NCBI RefSeq assembly: GCF_001707885.1
Contig: NZ_MASS01000012.1
Location: 1 to 64,000, forward strand
Direction of reading: 5' to 3'
From: Desulfosporosinus cupriresistens
GTDB lineage: Bacteria; Bacillota; Desulfitobacteriia; Desulfitobacteriales; Desulfitobacteriaceae
DNA: 64,000 bases
The position numbers and the translations under genes are program-made. Positions 42,263 to 51,273 of this stretch are shown here, in pieces. A model generated the notes under the pieces. That model was not told the origin of the DNA. It saw nothing but the letters and a program-made list of their open reading frames with translations, and did no database searches. Every line of letters starts with the position of its first letter. Positions within the stretch are counted from its first letter, which is position 1.

Positions 42263-43606
42263 CTAACTTCCAACGCGCAGAATTCGATTAGCTGGGGCAT
42301 ACGAGTCGCGACCGAGGAACTGCTTGGTTTCGGTTCCACTAGCATCTCGAATGATCTTCCAGGTATTTACAACAATCCCCTTAGAACCGAATTGCTCCTG
42401 AACAGTACGACCTGCGGGTAGTTTAGAATCCAGTCGTCTTTCCGTCTTATAGGCTATTGTCTTCACTACCTGTCTTTCAATGCGTACGGATTTCTCCGTC
42501 TTCTTACCCCAGATCCGAAGGGTCAGAGCACCCGGTTTAACATCTGCCCGTATATATACCAATGAAGTGGTATCATTCTTAAATTTAAAATCAGTATTAG
42601 GATAGTTGACCGTTGCATCTTGACCGGCAGGCACATAACTTACAGCTACCTCATGGGGAGCCCTTTCCACAACTCCTAAATTACTTAGAAGCACAGCATT
42701 ATAGAGGGTTGAGGAAACTTGGCATATACCTCCACCAGTACCTTTGACATATTCGCCGTTAATTATAATGTAAGCATCTTTATACCCAGTACTTGGTTCA
42801 CGAGGACCAACTGTATCATTGAAGGAAAATGTCTCTCCTGGACGAAGGATTTTTCGATCAATAGCTTTAGCCGCAACAGTCAAATTTGCAGAACGATTTT
42901 TCTCATTAACTGAGAATTTAGTCGAGTACTCTCCAATAACGGTATCAAAAGCTAAGTTTTGTACAGTCTCAGCGGTAACTGCAGCGGGCACGTCTTTCAT
43001 CGGAATATCTATCCGTTCCGGTACCTTAGATAGTGGTATCTTTTGAATATCGCTAATCAGTCGATCTAAGTCAACTGTCCGACCACTCTGCGCCGGAGTT
43101 ATAACAACCTTGTCATTAGCGATCTTATAAGAGGCGTCTTTTGCAGGTCGGGTAAATTTTTTCAGTTTTTCGTCAAGTGCCTGACTTGCTTTCAATGAAT
43201 CGACTTTAAGTACAGTCGGCAGAACTGTTCCGGGGGCAATCTGGGTCCCTTCTATTGTCTTCTGCGTATCCAAATCAATACCTATGTCTTTTAAGGTTAT
43301 CGGAATCTCGATTTCATTGTACAACAGTACACGCGTTTCTTCCAGCTGGCCCTTTGCCCATTCCTCTATTTTTATTGGTGCATCAGAAACGGGCGTGCCA
43401 CTTAAATCCAAACTTTCAATTTTTGTTCCCTCACGAATGATCTGATTTTTAGCTCCAACACCTGAATTCTCTGAAGTTTGAGTGGAAGGGTTATTAGGCT
43501 CAATCATGTGGTTAGTAGGGAAGCATCCTCCGATAAGCAATGTCGAAAAAAAAAGAGCTAGAGCTTTATAAAGAGCCAAAATCAATGTTTGTCTTATGTG
43601 CTTCAT
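42263..43606 (-). CDS. VanW-family lipoprotein with peptidoglycan-binding and G5-type domains
   Basis: A 447-residue exported protein with a type II signal peptide: hydrophobic TLILALYKALALFFSTLLIGG then Cys 28 (IGGC lipobox). Next come a PG_binding_4-like region (residues ~80-240), the VanW domain (about 240-370) with RPGETFSFNDTVGPREPSTG and GGGICQVSSTLYNA, and a C-terminal G5-like beta region. VanW proteins occur near glycopeptide resistance and sporulation genes, but their activity is unknown. GGAGGTG precedes ATG 43606. It lies between the DUF1292 gene and mltG. Confidence 0.88.
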   Translation of the reverse strand: MKHIRQTLILALYKALALFFSTLLIGGCFPTNHMIEPNNPSTQTSENSGVGAKNQIIREGTKIESLDLSGTPVSDAPIKIEEWAKGQLEETRVLLYNEIEIPITLKDIGIDLDTQKTIEGTQIAPGTVLPTVLKVDSLKASQALDEKLKKFTRPAKDASYKIANDKVVITPAQSGRTVDLDRLISDIQKIPLSKVPERIDIPMKDVPAAVTAETVQNLAFDTVIGEYSTKFSVNEKNRSANLTVAAKAIDRKILRPGETFSFNDTVGPREPSTGYKDAYIIINGEYVKGTGGGICQVSSTLYNAVLLSNLGVVERAPHEVAVSYVPAGQDATVNYPNTDFKFKNDTTSLVYIRADVKPGALTLRIWGKKTEKSVRIERQVVKTIAYKTERRLDSKLPAGRTVQEQFGSKGIVVNTWKIIRDASGTETKQFLGRDSYAPANRILRVGS

Positions 43607-43690
43607 AACCAACACCTCCACTTTTGTCAACGTTAGTATCTCCGTAGAATTGCAGGTTTATTGTTGAATTTTTTCCCTTTTACTTCAATA

Positions 43691-43738
43691 AATAAGAAGA
43701 ACTCGCTGAGATGATAATCTCAACGAGTTCTTCTTATT
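43691..43738 (-). terminator. Terminator of the DUF1292 gene
   Basis: aataagaagaactcg and cgagttcttcttatt arms (15 bp) around an inner tgagat/atctca stem. On the minus strand TTATTTATTG follows. It separates the alaS-ruvX-DUF1292 group from the VanW gene. Confidence 0.85.
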
Positions 43739-43758
43739 TTCCTATGTAGATGTCAGGA

Positions 43759-44067
43759 TTATTCATCTTCGGATTCAACTAGGTTTTCCCAAGCATCCGC
43801 CACTTTTTCCCACTCTTCATCGTCTTCGATGTCAAGCAGCATTTCGCCACCTTCAGCATCTTTGCCTAGTTTAAGGATAATAGCCTCATCAGCTTCCTCA
43901 TCTTCGGATTCATCCTCCGAAATAGGCATCAGGACAAAATATGTCGAGCCTTCAAGTTCCAAGGTATCAAGATGGAGAAATTCATGGTCTTTTCCCTCAT
44001 CATCTGTTAGCACAACTGTGTCAAATTCCTCAGCGTCATGCTCATGGTCATGATCATGTTCAGTCAT
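43759..44067 (-). CDS. DUF1292 domain-containing acidic protein
   Basis: A 102-residue highly acidic cytosolic protein, with a HDHDHEHD His/Asp-rich start that could bind metal, then the DUF1292 pattern FDTVVLTDDEGKDHEFLHLD and YFVLMPISEDE, and a strongly acidic tail. B. subtilis YrzB occupies the same position beside ruvX. The function is unknown. AGAGGTG precedes ATG 44067. Confidence 0.88.
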   Translation of the reverse strand: MTEHDHDHEHDAEEFDTVVLTDDEGKDHEFLHLDTLELEGSTYFVLMPISEDESEDEEADEAIILKLGKDAEGGEMLLDIEDDEEWEKVADAWENLVESEDE

Positions 44068-44129
44068 ATAATTCACCTCTTATCAAAGATATGGTCATTG
44101 TACTATTGTAGGTAATGATTGTCAAATAC

Positions 44130-44552
44130 TCACACCGGAATATTTTTGTTCTGCCTACGATCCAGATAACCCTGAAGAATAAAAACAGCTGCCATCTTAT
44201 CAATCACGAGCTTCCGTTTCGAGCGCGACACATCCGCTTCCAGAAGGGTCCGCTGCGCTGCTACCGTGCTTAGACGCTCATCCCATAACTCCACTAGAAG
44301 CCCAAACTCCGAACGTAAAAGTTCAGCAAACTCAGAGGTTGCTTCACAACGCGGCCCCAGTGTTCCATTCATATTCTTCGGATAGCCTATGACGATCTCA
44401 TTTACCTCATACTCACGGATGAGTTCACGCAACTCATCGATCTCCTTCTTCGAGCGCCTAATCGTCTTAACCCCCTGGGCCGTCCAAAAAAAAGCATCGC
44501 TCACCGCCACGCCAATCGTCTTCGACCCAAAATCCAATCCCATAATTCGCAT
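44130..44552 (-). CDS. ruvX: Holliday junction resolvase-like nuclease (YqgF/RuvX)
   Basis: A 140-residue RNase H-fold nuclease. [18 protein letters not shown] is the N-terminal metal-binding signature, [12 protein letters not shown] and [13 protein letters not shown] carry further catalytic residues, and D near the end ([14 protein letters not shown]) closes the site. It takes part in rRNA 3'-end maturation in E. coli (YqgF); Holliday-junction cleavage is debated. GAGGGG is five bases before ATG 44552. Conserved next to ireB and alaS. Confidence 0.93.
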   Translation of the reverse strand: MRIMGLDFGSKTIGVAVSDAFFWTAQGVKTIRRSKKEIDELRELIREYEVNEIVIGYPKNMNGTLGPRCEATSEFAELLRSEFGLLVELWDERLSTVAAQRTLLEADVSRSKRKLVIDKMAAVFILQGYLDRRQNKNIPV

Positions 44553-44602
44553 AATATCCCCTCCCAGCCAACCTACCCCTAGTATAAGAAACGATTTAGT
44601 TA

Positions 44603-45547
44603 TTATACGATCTTAAGGCAAAAATGCGAGCAAACTCTCCCACAATACCCACAAAGCACACACGCCTCAGTATCCACCACTGCCACCATGTCTTCAAGGT
44701 GCAATGCACCCTGCGGGCAGGCTTCCAAACAACGCCCACACCCTTGGCACCAATCAGCAATATAGAGTTTCCGCTCTCTATGTTTAACTTTTTCCTGCAA
44801 GTCTTGCGGAATAACCTTCTCTGCTAACAAAAGAAGGTTATAATCCACCTCTTCCCGGCTAGACATTCCTAAAGCCATGGCCTGTACACCTTTAATACTT
44901 CGAATAAAGGCCACAGCTTTTTCCGGATCATGGGTTAAATGCCCACCACCAAAAACCTTCATGGCATATATTCCAATTCCTAAATCTGCGGCAAACGAAA
45001 TGGCCTCGAGCATATTGCTTAAATTCCCATCGATAATCCCTAACCCTTGGTAATTCAAGATTGGATGAATCACATCAAGACCCGGTTGGAGCGCTCCAGC
45101 CCGGACTCCGGCAACAGCATGCGTCGAAATGCCAATCCAGCGGACGATGCCCTTTTCCTTGGCCTTCAGAAGTTCTTCCCAAGCGCCTGAATGCCCTTTG
45201 AGGGTATGGGCGCTTTCTTGTTCATGAAGCAAAAAATAATCAAGTGTTTCTCTCTTGAGAGCAGTTCGCGCCTTTTCCAAGCTCTGGCGCATTTCTACGG
45301 CAGTGACGGAATATGATTTACTTATAATGCGCACGTCGGGATAACCCTTTGTCGCTGCAGCAATTTGCTCATAGTTATCATAAATTTCCGCAGTATCAAT
45401 CCAATTTACCCCTCGCTCAAGGGCATGCTTCAGAACTAAAGTCCCTTCTTCTTCCGTTACACGTCCTTGTAGCGGGGATATGGCCAAGCTTCCGAAGCAC
45501 ACCTCCGAAACTTGCGGCCCCCATAAACCTAGTTTAACTTGGCGCAT
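44603..45547 (-). CDS. Aldo/keto reductase with C-terminal ferredoxin-type [4Fe-4S] domain
   Basis: A 314-residue fusion. Residues 1-~255 are an aldo/keto reductase barrel, with the catalytic Asp/Tyr/Lys region [14 protein letters not shown] (Tyr present) and NYQGLGIID. The C-terminus has two ferredoxin motifs, [12 protein letters not shown] and [15 protein letters not shown]. Such ferredoxin-coupled AKRs are common in anaerobes and probably draw electrons from ferredoxin. The substrate is unknown. AAAGGAGAG precedes ATG 45547. A GC-rich inverted repeat sits just upstream (45565-45596). Confidence 0.9.
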   Translation of the reverse strand: MRQVKLGLWGPQVSEVCFGSLAISPLQGRVTEEEGTLVLKHALERGVNWIDTAEIYDNYEQIAAATKGYPDVRIISKSYSVTAVEMRQSLEKARTALKRETLDYFLLHEQESAHTLKGHSGAWEELLKAKEKGIVRWIGISTHAVAGVRAGALQPGLDVIHPILNYQGLGIIDGNLSNMLEAISFAADLGIGIYAMKVFGGGHLTHDPEKAVAFIRSIKGVQAMALGMSSREEVDYNLLLLAEKVIPQDLQEKVKHRERKLYIADWCQGCGRCLEACPQGALHLEDMVAVVDTEACVLCGYCGRVCSHFCLKIV

Positions 45548-45605
45548 ATCTACTCTCCTTTCGCCAGGTTCGAGGCATTATTCCTCGCGCCTCGCCTAAA
45601 GTCGG

Positions 45606-45633
45606 AAACCCTCACCACGTCCAGTGAGGGTTT
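45606..45633 (-). terminator. Terminator of ireB
   Basis: aaaccctcac and gtgagggttt perfect 10-bp stem with an 8-nt loop, T-rich after it on the minus strand, between ireB and the aldo/keto reductase gene. Confidence 0.85.
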
Positions 45634-45645
45634 AATCTATCTCAA

Positions 45646-45900
45646 TTATTTGGCATTCAAATAGGTTCTGACCAGCTCTTCAATCAGCTCAAAACGTTCA
45701 AGTTTACGAATCATCGCCCTCGCCTGATTATGACTGGTAATATATACAGGGTCTCCGGACATGAGATAGCCAACCATCTGGTTTATCGGGTCATACCCTT
45801 TTTCCTGCAAAGCAGCATACACCTTCTGTAAAACATCGTGGGCAGAAACAACTTCCTCTCCCACGGCCTTAAACATCATGGTTTCTTCCATTCGATCCAT
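45646..45900 (-). CDS. ireB: IreB family regulatory phosphoprotein (UPF0297)
   Basis: An 84-residue protein. [20 protein letters not shown] is followed by [20 protein letters not shown] and a [12 protein letters not shown] ending, the IreB/YrzL family pattern. In Enterococcus faecalis IreB is phosphorylated by the PASTA kinase IreK and affects cephalosporin resistance. AAGGGGG precedes ATG 45900. Located between alaS and the AKR, as in Bacillus (alaS-yrzL). Confidence 0.93.
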   Translation of the reverse strand: MDRMEETMMFKAVGEEVVSAHDVLQKVYAALQEKGYDPINQMVGYLMSGDPVYITSHNQARAMIRKLERFELIEELVRTYLNAK

Positions 45901-45972
45901 TTGCCATCCCCCTTTCGACTTCCACTGTCTAAGCTACACTAGAGAGATTCTTGGTTTCTCGATGTTTTCCCT

Positions 45973-48606
45973 CTATTTTTTAATAAATCCTCGAAGAATT
46001 GTTGGAACTCGATCAATTGCTTCACCCAATTTGCTGGGATCTTTTCCACCAGCTTGGGCCATGTCTGGACGACCACCACCACTGCCACCCGTTATTTTAG
46101 CCACTTCTTTTATAATGTGTCCGGCATGAAGCCCACTTAAACCTGTTGGAGTGACAACCGTTACGAAGTTAACCTTTCCTTCACTTACCGCACCCAAGAC
46201 AATGACCCCGGCTTTGAGCTTAACTCGTAATAGATCCACCATTTGACGAAGGCCCTCCATGTCTGAGACATGGACTTGGGCAGCTATTACCTGAATTCCT
46301 TCAATATCTGCAACACGGTTTAATAACCCCTCAGCTTCATTCTTGCCAAGTTTTGCCTGAAGTTGTGCGATTTCCCGCTCAAGGTCTTTCACCTGGCTCG
46401 CCAGCCCATTGACACGCTTACCCACTTCTAAAGGTTGAGCTTTGAGGATTTGGGCAACTTCCATTACCTGCTCATCAAGGGCACGGAGATAAGCTAAAGC
46501 TTCTAATCCAGCCACCGCTTCAATCCGGCGTAGGCCTGCTCCAATTCCACCCTCACTTAAAATTTTAACTAATCCAATCTCCCCAGTGTTTTTGACATGG
46601 GTTCCCCCGCACAACTCTTGACTGAACCTTCCCATTCGAACAACGCGGACGGTCTCGCCATATTTTTCTCCAAATAGAGCCGTTGCTCCGCTATTTTTCG
46701 CTTCATTTAATGACATCTCGGTCGCTTCTACTGGCATATTCTTTAACACGGCTTCGTTAATAAGACCCTCTACAGCTTTCAGTGCATCCGGTGTCAACGG
46801 TGAAAAATGAGTAAAGTCAAAGCGCAAGCGTTCCGGCGTAACCAAAGAACCAGCTTGTTGTACATGTTCCCCTAAAACGGAGCGTAGAGCAGCTTGTAAG
46901 AGATGAGTCGCACTATGATGACGTGTCGTAGCTTGGTGAGAAAAGTTGTCGATTTCAGCTTCCACTGTTTCTCCAACATGTAAAACCCCTGTCGTAACCT
47001 TAACGCGGTGATAGATAGTACCTGTTACACCCTTTTTCACTTCCAGCACTCTGGCCTCAGCCCGAGGGGTTTTTAGTACTCCACTGTCTGACACCTGACC
47101 TCCGCTTTCTGCATAAAACGGAGTCTCAGCAAGGAAGACCATGACCTCTTCTCCTGTTCCAGCATCCAGCATCTCTGTACCGTCGACAAACAGTCCTGCG
47201 ATCTGAGTCACTGCCGAAACCTGTTCATATCCAACAAAGGGTGTAGCTCCTAATTGCTTTGCTTTTTCAATGAGTTCCGGGCTTTCAGCTACAGCACGCA
47301 TTTGTTGAGATTGTTCTTTAGCCTGGAGACGATGCACCTCCGCAGCCGTTTTGTAAGACTCCATATCAATCGACAGACCTTGTTCTTCAAGAATTTCTTC
47401 GGTCAACTCCGCTGGGAAACCATAAGTTTCGTAAAGATAAAAAGCATCCTGTCCAGTTAACACGGTCTCTCCCTGTTTGACGATCTCTTTGATTTTTTCT
47501 TGCAATAGTTGAGTACCTTGCTCCAGCGTTGCTTGAAAATTCTTTTCTTCTAAATTCAAATGGTTAAGGATAAAATTCTCGTTTTCCTTGAGTTCTGGAT
47601 AAGCTTGAGCATAATCCCTTTGAATGATCCGAAAGACAGATTCCAAGAACGGTTTATCAATCCCTAAGAGTTTGGCATATCTAATTGCACGGCGCAAAAT
47701 CCTACGGAGGACATATCCTCTCCCCTCATTATTCGGCCGAATTCCGTCTGCTAGCATAAACGATACCGATCGAACGTGATCTGCCACCACCTTCAGCGCA
47801 AGATCACTTTTAGGGTTATCCCTATACTTAATTCCCCCCAGTTCGGCCACATAGTCAATAATGGGTCGGAATAGATCGGTATCAAAATTAGTCTCCACCC
47901 CTTGCATGACCGAGGCAATCCGTTCTAGACCCATGCCCGTATCAATGTTTTGTTTCGGGAGAGGAGTTAATACACCCGCCTCATCACGATTGAATTGCAT
48001 AAAAACCAAATTCCAAATTTCTAAGTAACGATCACAATCGCAACTACCAGCGCCGCACTCCGGCTTGCCACACCCTCTCGTTTCTCCGAGGTCTACATAA
48101 ATTTCTGAACAGGGGCCACAAGGCCCAGTCGGTCCGGCTGCCCAAAAGTTTTCCGGGTCTCCTATGATTCGTTCAGCCTTGACACCGGCTTTTTCCACCC
48201 ATATCCTTTTCGCTTCCTCATCTTCTGGGTAAATTGTCACCCAAAGTTTTTCGGCAGGAATTTTCAATACTTCAGTGATATACTCCCAAGCCCAAGGAAT
48301 CGCCTCATTTTTAAAGTAGTCCCCAAACGAAAAGTTTCCCAACATTTCGAAATAGGTATGATGGCGGGCTGTTTTGCCTACTTCTTCAAGGTCAGGGGTA
48401 CGAACGCATTTTTGGGCAGTCGTGGCTCGTGGAAAGGGAGGCTCAACCCGACGTTGAAAATACGGTTTAAAGGGAACCATTCCGGCGACCGTTAATAAAA
48501 GAGTTGGATCATCCTTGGGAATGAGCGAAGCACTGGGCAAAATTTTATGACCTTTAGCCTCAAAATACTTAAGAAACATGTCCCTCAATTCATTGCCTGT
48601 ATACAT
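45973..48606 (-). CDS. alaS: Alanyl-tRNA synthetase
   Basis: Charges tRNA-Ala and edits mischarged Ser/Gly. 877 aa. The aminoacylation core has FLKYFEAKGHKILPSASLIP and GRGYVLRRILRRAIRYA, the editing domain HHSATHLLQAALR and CGGTHVKNTGEIG (zinc/editing ligands), and the C-Ala domain ends with GSGGGRPDMAQAGGKD. The start is ATG 48606 with AAAGGAG nine bases away, rather than TTG 48612. It is controlled by an unusual short T-box leader. Confidence 0.97.
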   Translation of the reverse strand: MYTGNELRDMFLKYFEAKGHKILPSASLIPKDDPTLLLTVAGMVPFKPYFQRRVEPPFPRATTAQKCVRTPDLEEVGKTARHHTYFEMLGNFSFGDYFKNEAIPWAWEYITEVLKIPAEKLWVTIYPEDEEAKRIWVEKAGVKAERIIGDPENFWAAGPTGPCGPCSEIYVDLGETRGCGKPECGAGSCDCDRYLEIWNLVFMQFNRDEAGVLTPLPKQNIDTGMGLERIASVMQGVETNFDTDLFRPIIDYVAELGGIKYRDNPKSDLALKVVADHVRSVSFMLADGIRPNNEGRGYVLRRILRRAIRYAKLLGIDKPFLESVFRIIQRDYAQAYPELKENENFILNHLNLEEKNFQATLEQGTQLLQEKIKEIVKQGETVLTGQDAFYLYETYGFPAELTEEILEEQGLSIDMESYKTAAEVHRLQAKEQSQQMRAVAESPELIEKAKQLGATPFVGYEQVSAVTQIAGLFVDGTEMLDAGTGEEVMVFLAETPFYAESGGQVSDSGVLKTPRAEARVLEVKKGVTGTIYHRVKVTTGVLHVGETVEAEIDNFSHQATTRHHSATHLLQAALRSVLGEHVQQAGSLVTPERLRFDFTHFSPLTPDALKAVEGLINEAVLKNMPVEATEMSLNEAKNSGATALFGEKYGETVRVVRMGRFSQELCGGTHVKNTGEIGLVKILSEGGIGAGLRRIEAVAGLEALAYLRALDEQVMEVAQILKAQPLEVGKRVNGLASQVKDLEREIAQLQAKLGKNEAEGLLNRVADIEGIQVIAAQVHVSDMEGLRQMVDLLRVKLKAGVIVLGAVSEGKVNFVTVVTPTGLSGLHAGHIIKEVAKITGGSGGGRPDMAQAGGKDPSKLGEAIDRVPTILRGFIKK

Positions 48607-48679
48607 GTACAAACACTCCTTTAAAATTCATAAAGAAAGCTTTGCTTCTCCTAGCAAAACTTGACATAATAATTTAGCA

Positions 48680-48828
48680 AAAAAATAATCTCACCCTACA
48701 TTATTATCAGGGACGAGATTTCTTCGCGGTTCCACCCTGCTTATCTTACGGGCTATCGATACTTTGTTAGTTTAAGTATGGAAAACTGGGCTATGTCTTA
48801 CTTTCTGTCTAGACAAAATTCCCATTGT
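48680..48828 (-). promoter_or_regulatory. Short T-box-like leader of alaS with UGGA bulge
   Basis: On the minus strand the T-box sequence AGGGTGGAACCGCG (48725-48738), preceded by a Stem III-like ATACTT/AAGTAT hairpin, competes with the terminator arms aatctc-ccct and agggtgagatt (48687-48720) plus a T-run. Only ~90 nt separate the predicted start (~48828) from the T-box, too short for a full Stem I. No AG-bulge/GGTGAAAG motif or clear GCN specifier was found. The UGGA would pair with a U73 tRNA, not A73 of tRNA-Ala. Confidence 0.75.
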
Positions 48829-48834
48829 TTCTAG

Positions 48835-48864
48835 AGTATATACAGGGAATGTCTTTTTTGTCAA
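48835..48864 (-). promoter_or_regulatory. Sigma-A promoter of alaS
   Basis: TTGACA (48859-48864) and TATACT (48835-48840) with an 18-bp spacer, just past the AI-2E transporter stop. Confidence 0.7.
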
Positions 48865-48869
48865 CCACC

Positions 48870-49901
48870 TTAGACCTTTGTCGAAACAAGCCTAAAATAA
48901 ATATGCTTAAAAACAACTCGAATCACTGCAGCCAAGGGAACAGCGAAGAGCATACCCCAAAATCCAGCAATTTCTCCACATGCCAATAGGGCAAACACGA
49001 CCCAAAGAGGATGCAGCCCTACACTATCCCCCATAAGTTTAGGCGAAATAATATTTCCTTCAAGCTGTTGCACAATCAAAATAACCAGAGCAACTTTAAG
49101 AGCCATGCCCGGGGACTTGGTAAGCGCTAGCAATAGAGATGGCACCGCCCCAATCACAGGTCCGAAGTAAGGAATGAGGTCAAAAATTCCGCACATCAAG
49201 CCTATTAGCAGAGCATACTCCATGCCTACTATTTTTACACCAACCCCAATTAACACTCCTACAATCACCGCGATGACCAAATCTCCTCGCACAAATTGCC
49301 GGATTACATGGTTAATGTCTTGCCACAACCGTCGCCATTCCATCCGCCAACGCTGAGGGATAATTCGAAAAAAGCCATCCCCCAAACCTTTCCAATCAGC
49401 TAACAGATAGAGGGTGATAACCGGAGATAATATGTAAAGAGTGACCGTTGACAAGGCATTGGGCAAATTCGCTAAAAACAAGTTAAGTCGCTCGGCAATA
49501 ATTACTTCCCCCTGCCCTAAATGTTGATCCAAGACAAGTGCAACACGACTGGGCAAACCTGTAGCCTTAAACTGCTCTCGGAAACCTTCTATCCTCTCTG
49601 TGACCGACTGAATTGTATTCGGTAAGATCACCGCTAATTTGCTAAGTTCATTATAGATTATTGGGAGAATGATAAAAATAATGATCGCCAAGACAGCGAT
49701 TATTCCAGTGAAAACAATTGCGATCGACTTATTTCGGCTAATCCGGTGCCGTTCTAACCCATCAACTAGAGGATTCAAGAGATAAGCAAGTACAAAAGCT
49801 AGGAAAAACGGGCCCAGTATTGTCCTCACCTTGAAAAGGAGCAAAACCCCTAAGAGTAGACAAGTTCCCATGAAAATCCATTTCCAATACTTGTATTTCA
49901 T
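48870..49901 (-). CDS. AI-2E family transporter (PerM-like)
   Basis: A 343-residue polytopic membrane protein with about eight transmembrane helices. Family motifs are FLAFVLAYLLNPLVDGLERH near the N-terminus (~30-50) and LIPYFGPVIGAVPSLLLAL then KLMGDSVGLHPLWVV toward the C-terminus. B. subtilis yrrI is the positional counterpart beside alaS. Family members include an AI-2 exporter and Na+/H+ antiporters, and the substrate is not determined here. The start is ATG 49901 with AAGGGGG six bases upstream. Confidence 0.9.
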   Translation of the reverse strand: MKYKYWKWIFMGTCLLLGVLLLFKVRTILGPFFLAFVLAYLLNPLVDGLERHRISRNKSIAIVFTGIIAVLAIIIFIILPIIYNELSKLAVILPNTIQSVTERIEGFREQFKATGLPSRVALVLDQHLGQGEVIIAERLNLFLANLPNALSTVTLYILSPVITLYLLADWKGLGDGFFRIIPQRWRMEWRRLWQDINHVIRQFVRGDLVIAVIVGVLIGVGVKIVGMEYALLIGLMCGIFDLIPYFGPVIGAVPSLLLALTKSPGMALKVALVILIVQQLEGNIISPKLMGDSVGLHPLWVVFALLACGEIAGFWGMLFAVPLAAVIRVVFKHIYFRLVSTKV

Positions 49902-49975
49902 CTTCATCCCCCTTCACAAGGCCCTTTGGGTCTAATAAAACCCGTGAATTTTATACTATTAGATTGATCATAAAG

Positions 49976-50000
49976 AAAAGCGCACAATGCGCGCTTTTTT
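49976..50000. terminator. Bidirectional terminator
   Basis: aaaagcgc and gcgctttt arms flanked by T-runs on both strands. It lies between the PRC-barrel/zinc-ribbon pair and the AI-2E gene. Confidence 0.75.
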
Positions 50001-50104
50001 CGGTAATATAAACATTTTAGTGTTTTCAGTTACCTCTAAGCCCGGGACGCAGTATGACACAGGCGCGACGTCTTTACGTAAGCAGAATAGCAAACTGACA
50101 CTCG

Positions 50105-50148
50105 GCCATCCTGCAAGAAGGCTAATTCGTGCGAAGACAGTGTCTTCG
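50105..50148 (+). repeat. Dispersed hairpin repeat, copy D
   Basis: gccatcctgcaagaaggc, taattcgtg, then cgaagacagtgtcttcg (50132-50148). One base differs from copy A (taatt for taata). Confidence 0.88.
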
Positions 50149-50337
50149 GGCCAGCGGATGTGCACTGCCGCCAATGCGCCAAGGATGGCGCTTTTGGCAC
50201 GATAGTCTCCAGTGGAGATTATCGCCGTAGGCGGTTCTTTAAAAGAATACTATCGCCGAAGGATGAACCCCGCTCCCCAAAGCCGGAGGCTTGAACGGTT
50301 AGTTTGCTCTTCGTCGTAAGAAGCACCAAGCGCTGTG

Positions 50338-50544
50338 TCACACAAGTCCTTCAGCGCTGGAAGCACCTCCATCACGCACATCCAGACTTAGATCATCCCA
50401 AGCCACCAGAGAACCATCTTCTGCTAAATCATAAATGACGACTTTGTCTGTTTGGGTCGTGAATTCGACGCAACAATCCCAACAATAGAATTGCTCTACG
50501 CCCACTTTCCCAATGGCACGTCCTGAGCATACCGGACAATTCAT
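50338..50544 (-). CDS. Small zinc-ribbon protein, function unknown
   Basis: A 68-residue protein with two CxxC pairs, CPVC near the N-terminus and CWDC about residue 22, forming a likely zinc ribbon, followed by an acidic C-terminal half with LAEDGSLVAWDDLSLDV. Its ATG overlaps the PRC-barrel stop (ATGA) with GGGGG upstream, so the two are coupled. I do not recognise the family, and its role is unknown. Confidence 0.75.
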   Translation of the reverse strand: MNCPVCSGRAIGKVGVEQFYCWDCCVEFTTQTDKVVIYDLAEDGSLVAWDDLSLDVRDGGASSAEGLV

Positions 50545-51035
50545 GATCGTAAACCCCCTTCATTTGCTTGATCCAAGGGGGATACTTGGTTATCAACAAT
50601 TAAAATATCTTTCCCATTGATCATGACATGCGGTCTAAGAATCGTTCCCCGGCCATGCAGAAGATCAGCAAAAAGTCCATCAGAAACCTCGAATCCCACA
50701 ATTTCTTCGACGGAATCATCGAGGAAAACATCTTCAATCGTGCCTCTTGCGTCTCCACCCTGGGTATAAACTTCGTTCCCTACTTTGTCAGACCACCTTG
50801 TCCCCTTAAGTTCTACTATCGTTTTTTCTTTAACGGTTATAGCATCCTTCCCAATCGCAACAATTGCTTGCCTGGGAATTCCTTTTGACGACTGGAAGAA
50901 ACGCCCACCTTCTAAGAGAATTCCAACAACCTCATCTCGGTCATTGTCAAGGATCAGATCCTGTACCCAACCAATCGAGTCCCCACTTTTTAAGTCCAAA
51001 ACGGGAAGCCCAATAATCTCTCGAGTGCGTCGCAT
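50541..51035 (-). CDS. PRC-barrel domain protein (two repeats)
   Basis: A 164-residue protein made of two PRC-barrel repeats, roughly residues 5-75 (MRRTREIIGLPVLDLKSGD, then VQDLILDNDRDEVVGILLE) and 85-150 (VYTQGGDARGTIEDVFLDD, then SVEEIVGFEVSDG). PRC barrels occur in RimM, photosynthetic H subunit and sporulation proteins (YlmC-type), often binding other proteins. It is coupled to a zinc-ribbon protein. Function unknown. AAGGTG precedes ATG 51035. Confidence 0.87.
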   Translation of the reverse strand: MRRTREIIGLPVLDLKSGDSIGWVQDLILDNDRDEVVGILLEGGRFFQSSKGIPRQAIVAIGKDAITVKEKTIVELKGTRWSDKVGNEVYTQGGDARGTIEDVFLDDSVEEIVGFEVSDGLFADLLHGRGTILRPHVMINGKDILIVDNQVSPLDQANEGGLRS

Positions 51036-51273
51036 TTAATCTGCCACCTTGCTAAAATAATTCCTTTTTGTACTATGCCCTGAAGTTCTATGATTTATGC
51101 ATGCGAGTGTCTCAGTAGTCAAGACTGGAACAGGACGTTCGAAGTTAGAGCATCGCCATTAATGGCTGGAAACTTACTTTAGTTCAGCAAAAGTTTTACT
51201 CCTTCTAAAATCAGTTAATGCGTATTTATTCAGGGGGTAAATAAGCCGCACAATCCAGATGTTGGAACCTCTG

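Larger units (their letters stand above)
49908..50337. other. 430-bp intergenic region with repeats
   Basis: It holds a bidirectional terminator (49976-50000), repeat copy D (50105-50148), the hairpin gcgccaaggatggcgc (50176-50191) shared with 54803-54816, and fragments related to the tandem repeat near 2340 (50201-50260). agcaaactgacac (50088-50100) is partly inverted at 50299-50309, hinting at imperfect ends of a composite element. No gene seen. Confidence 0.6.
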
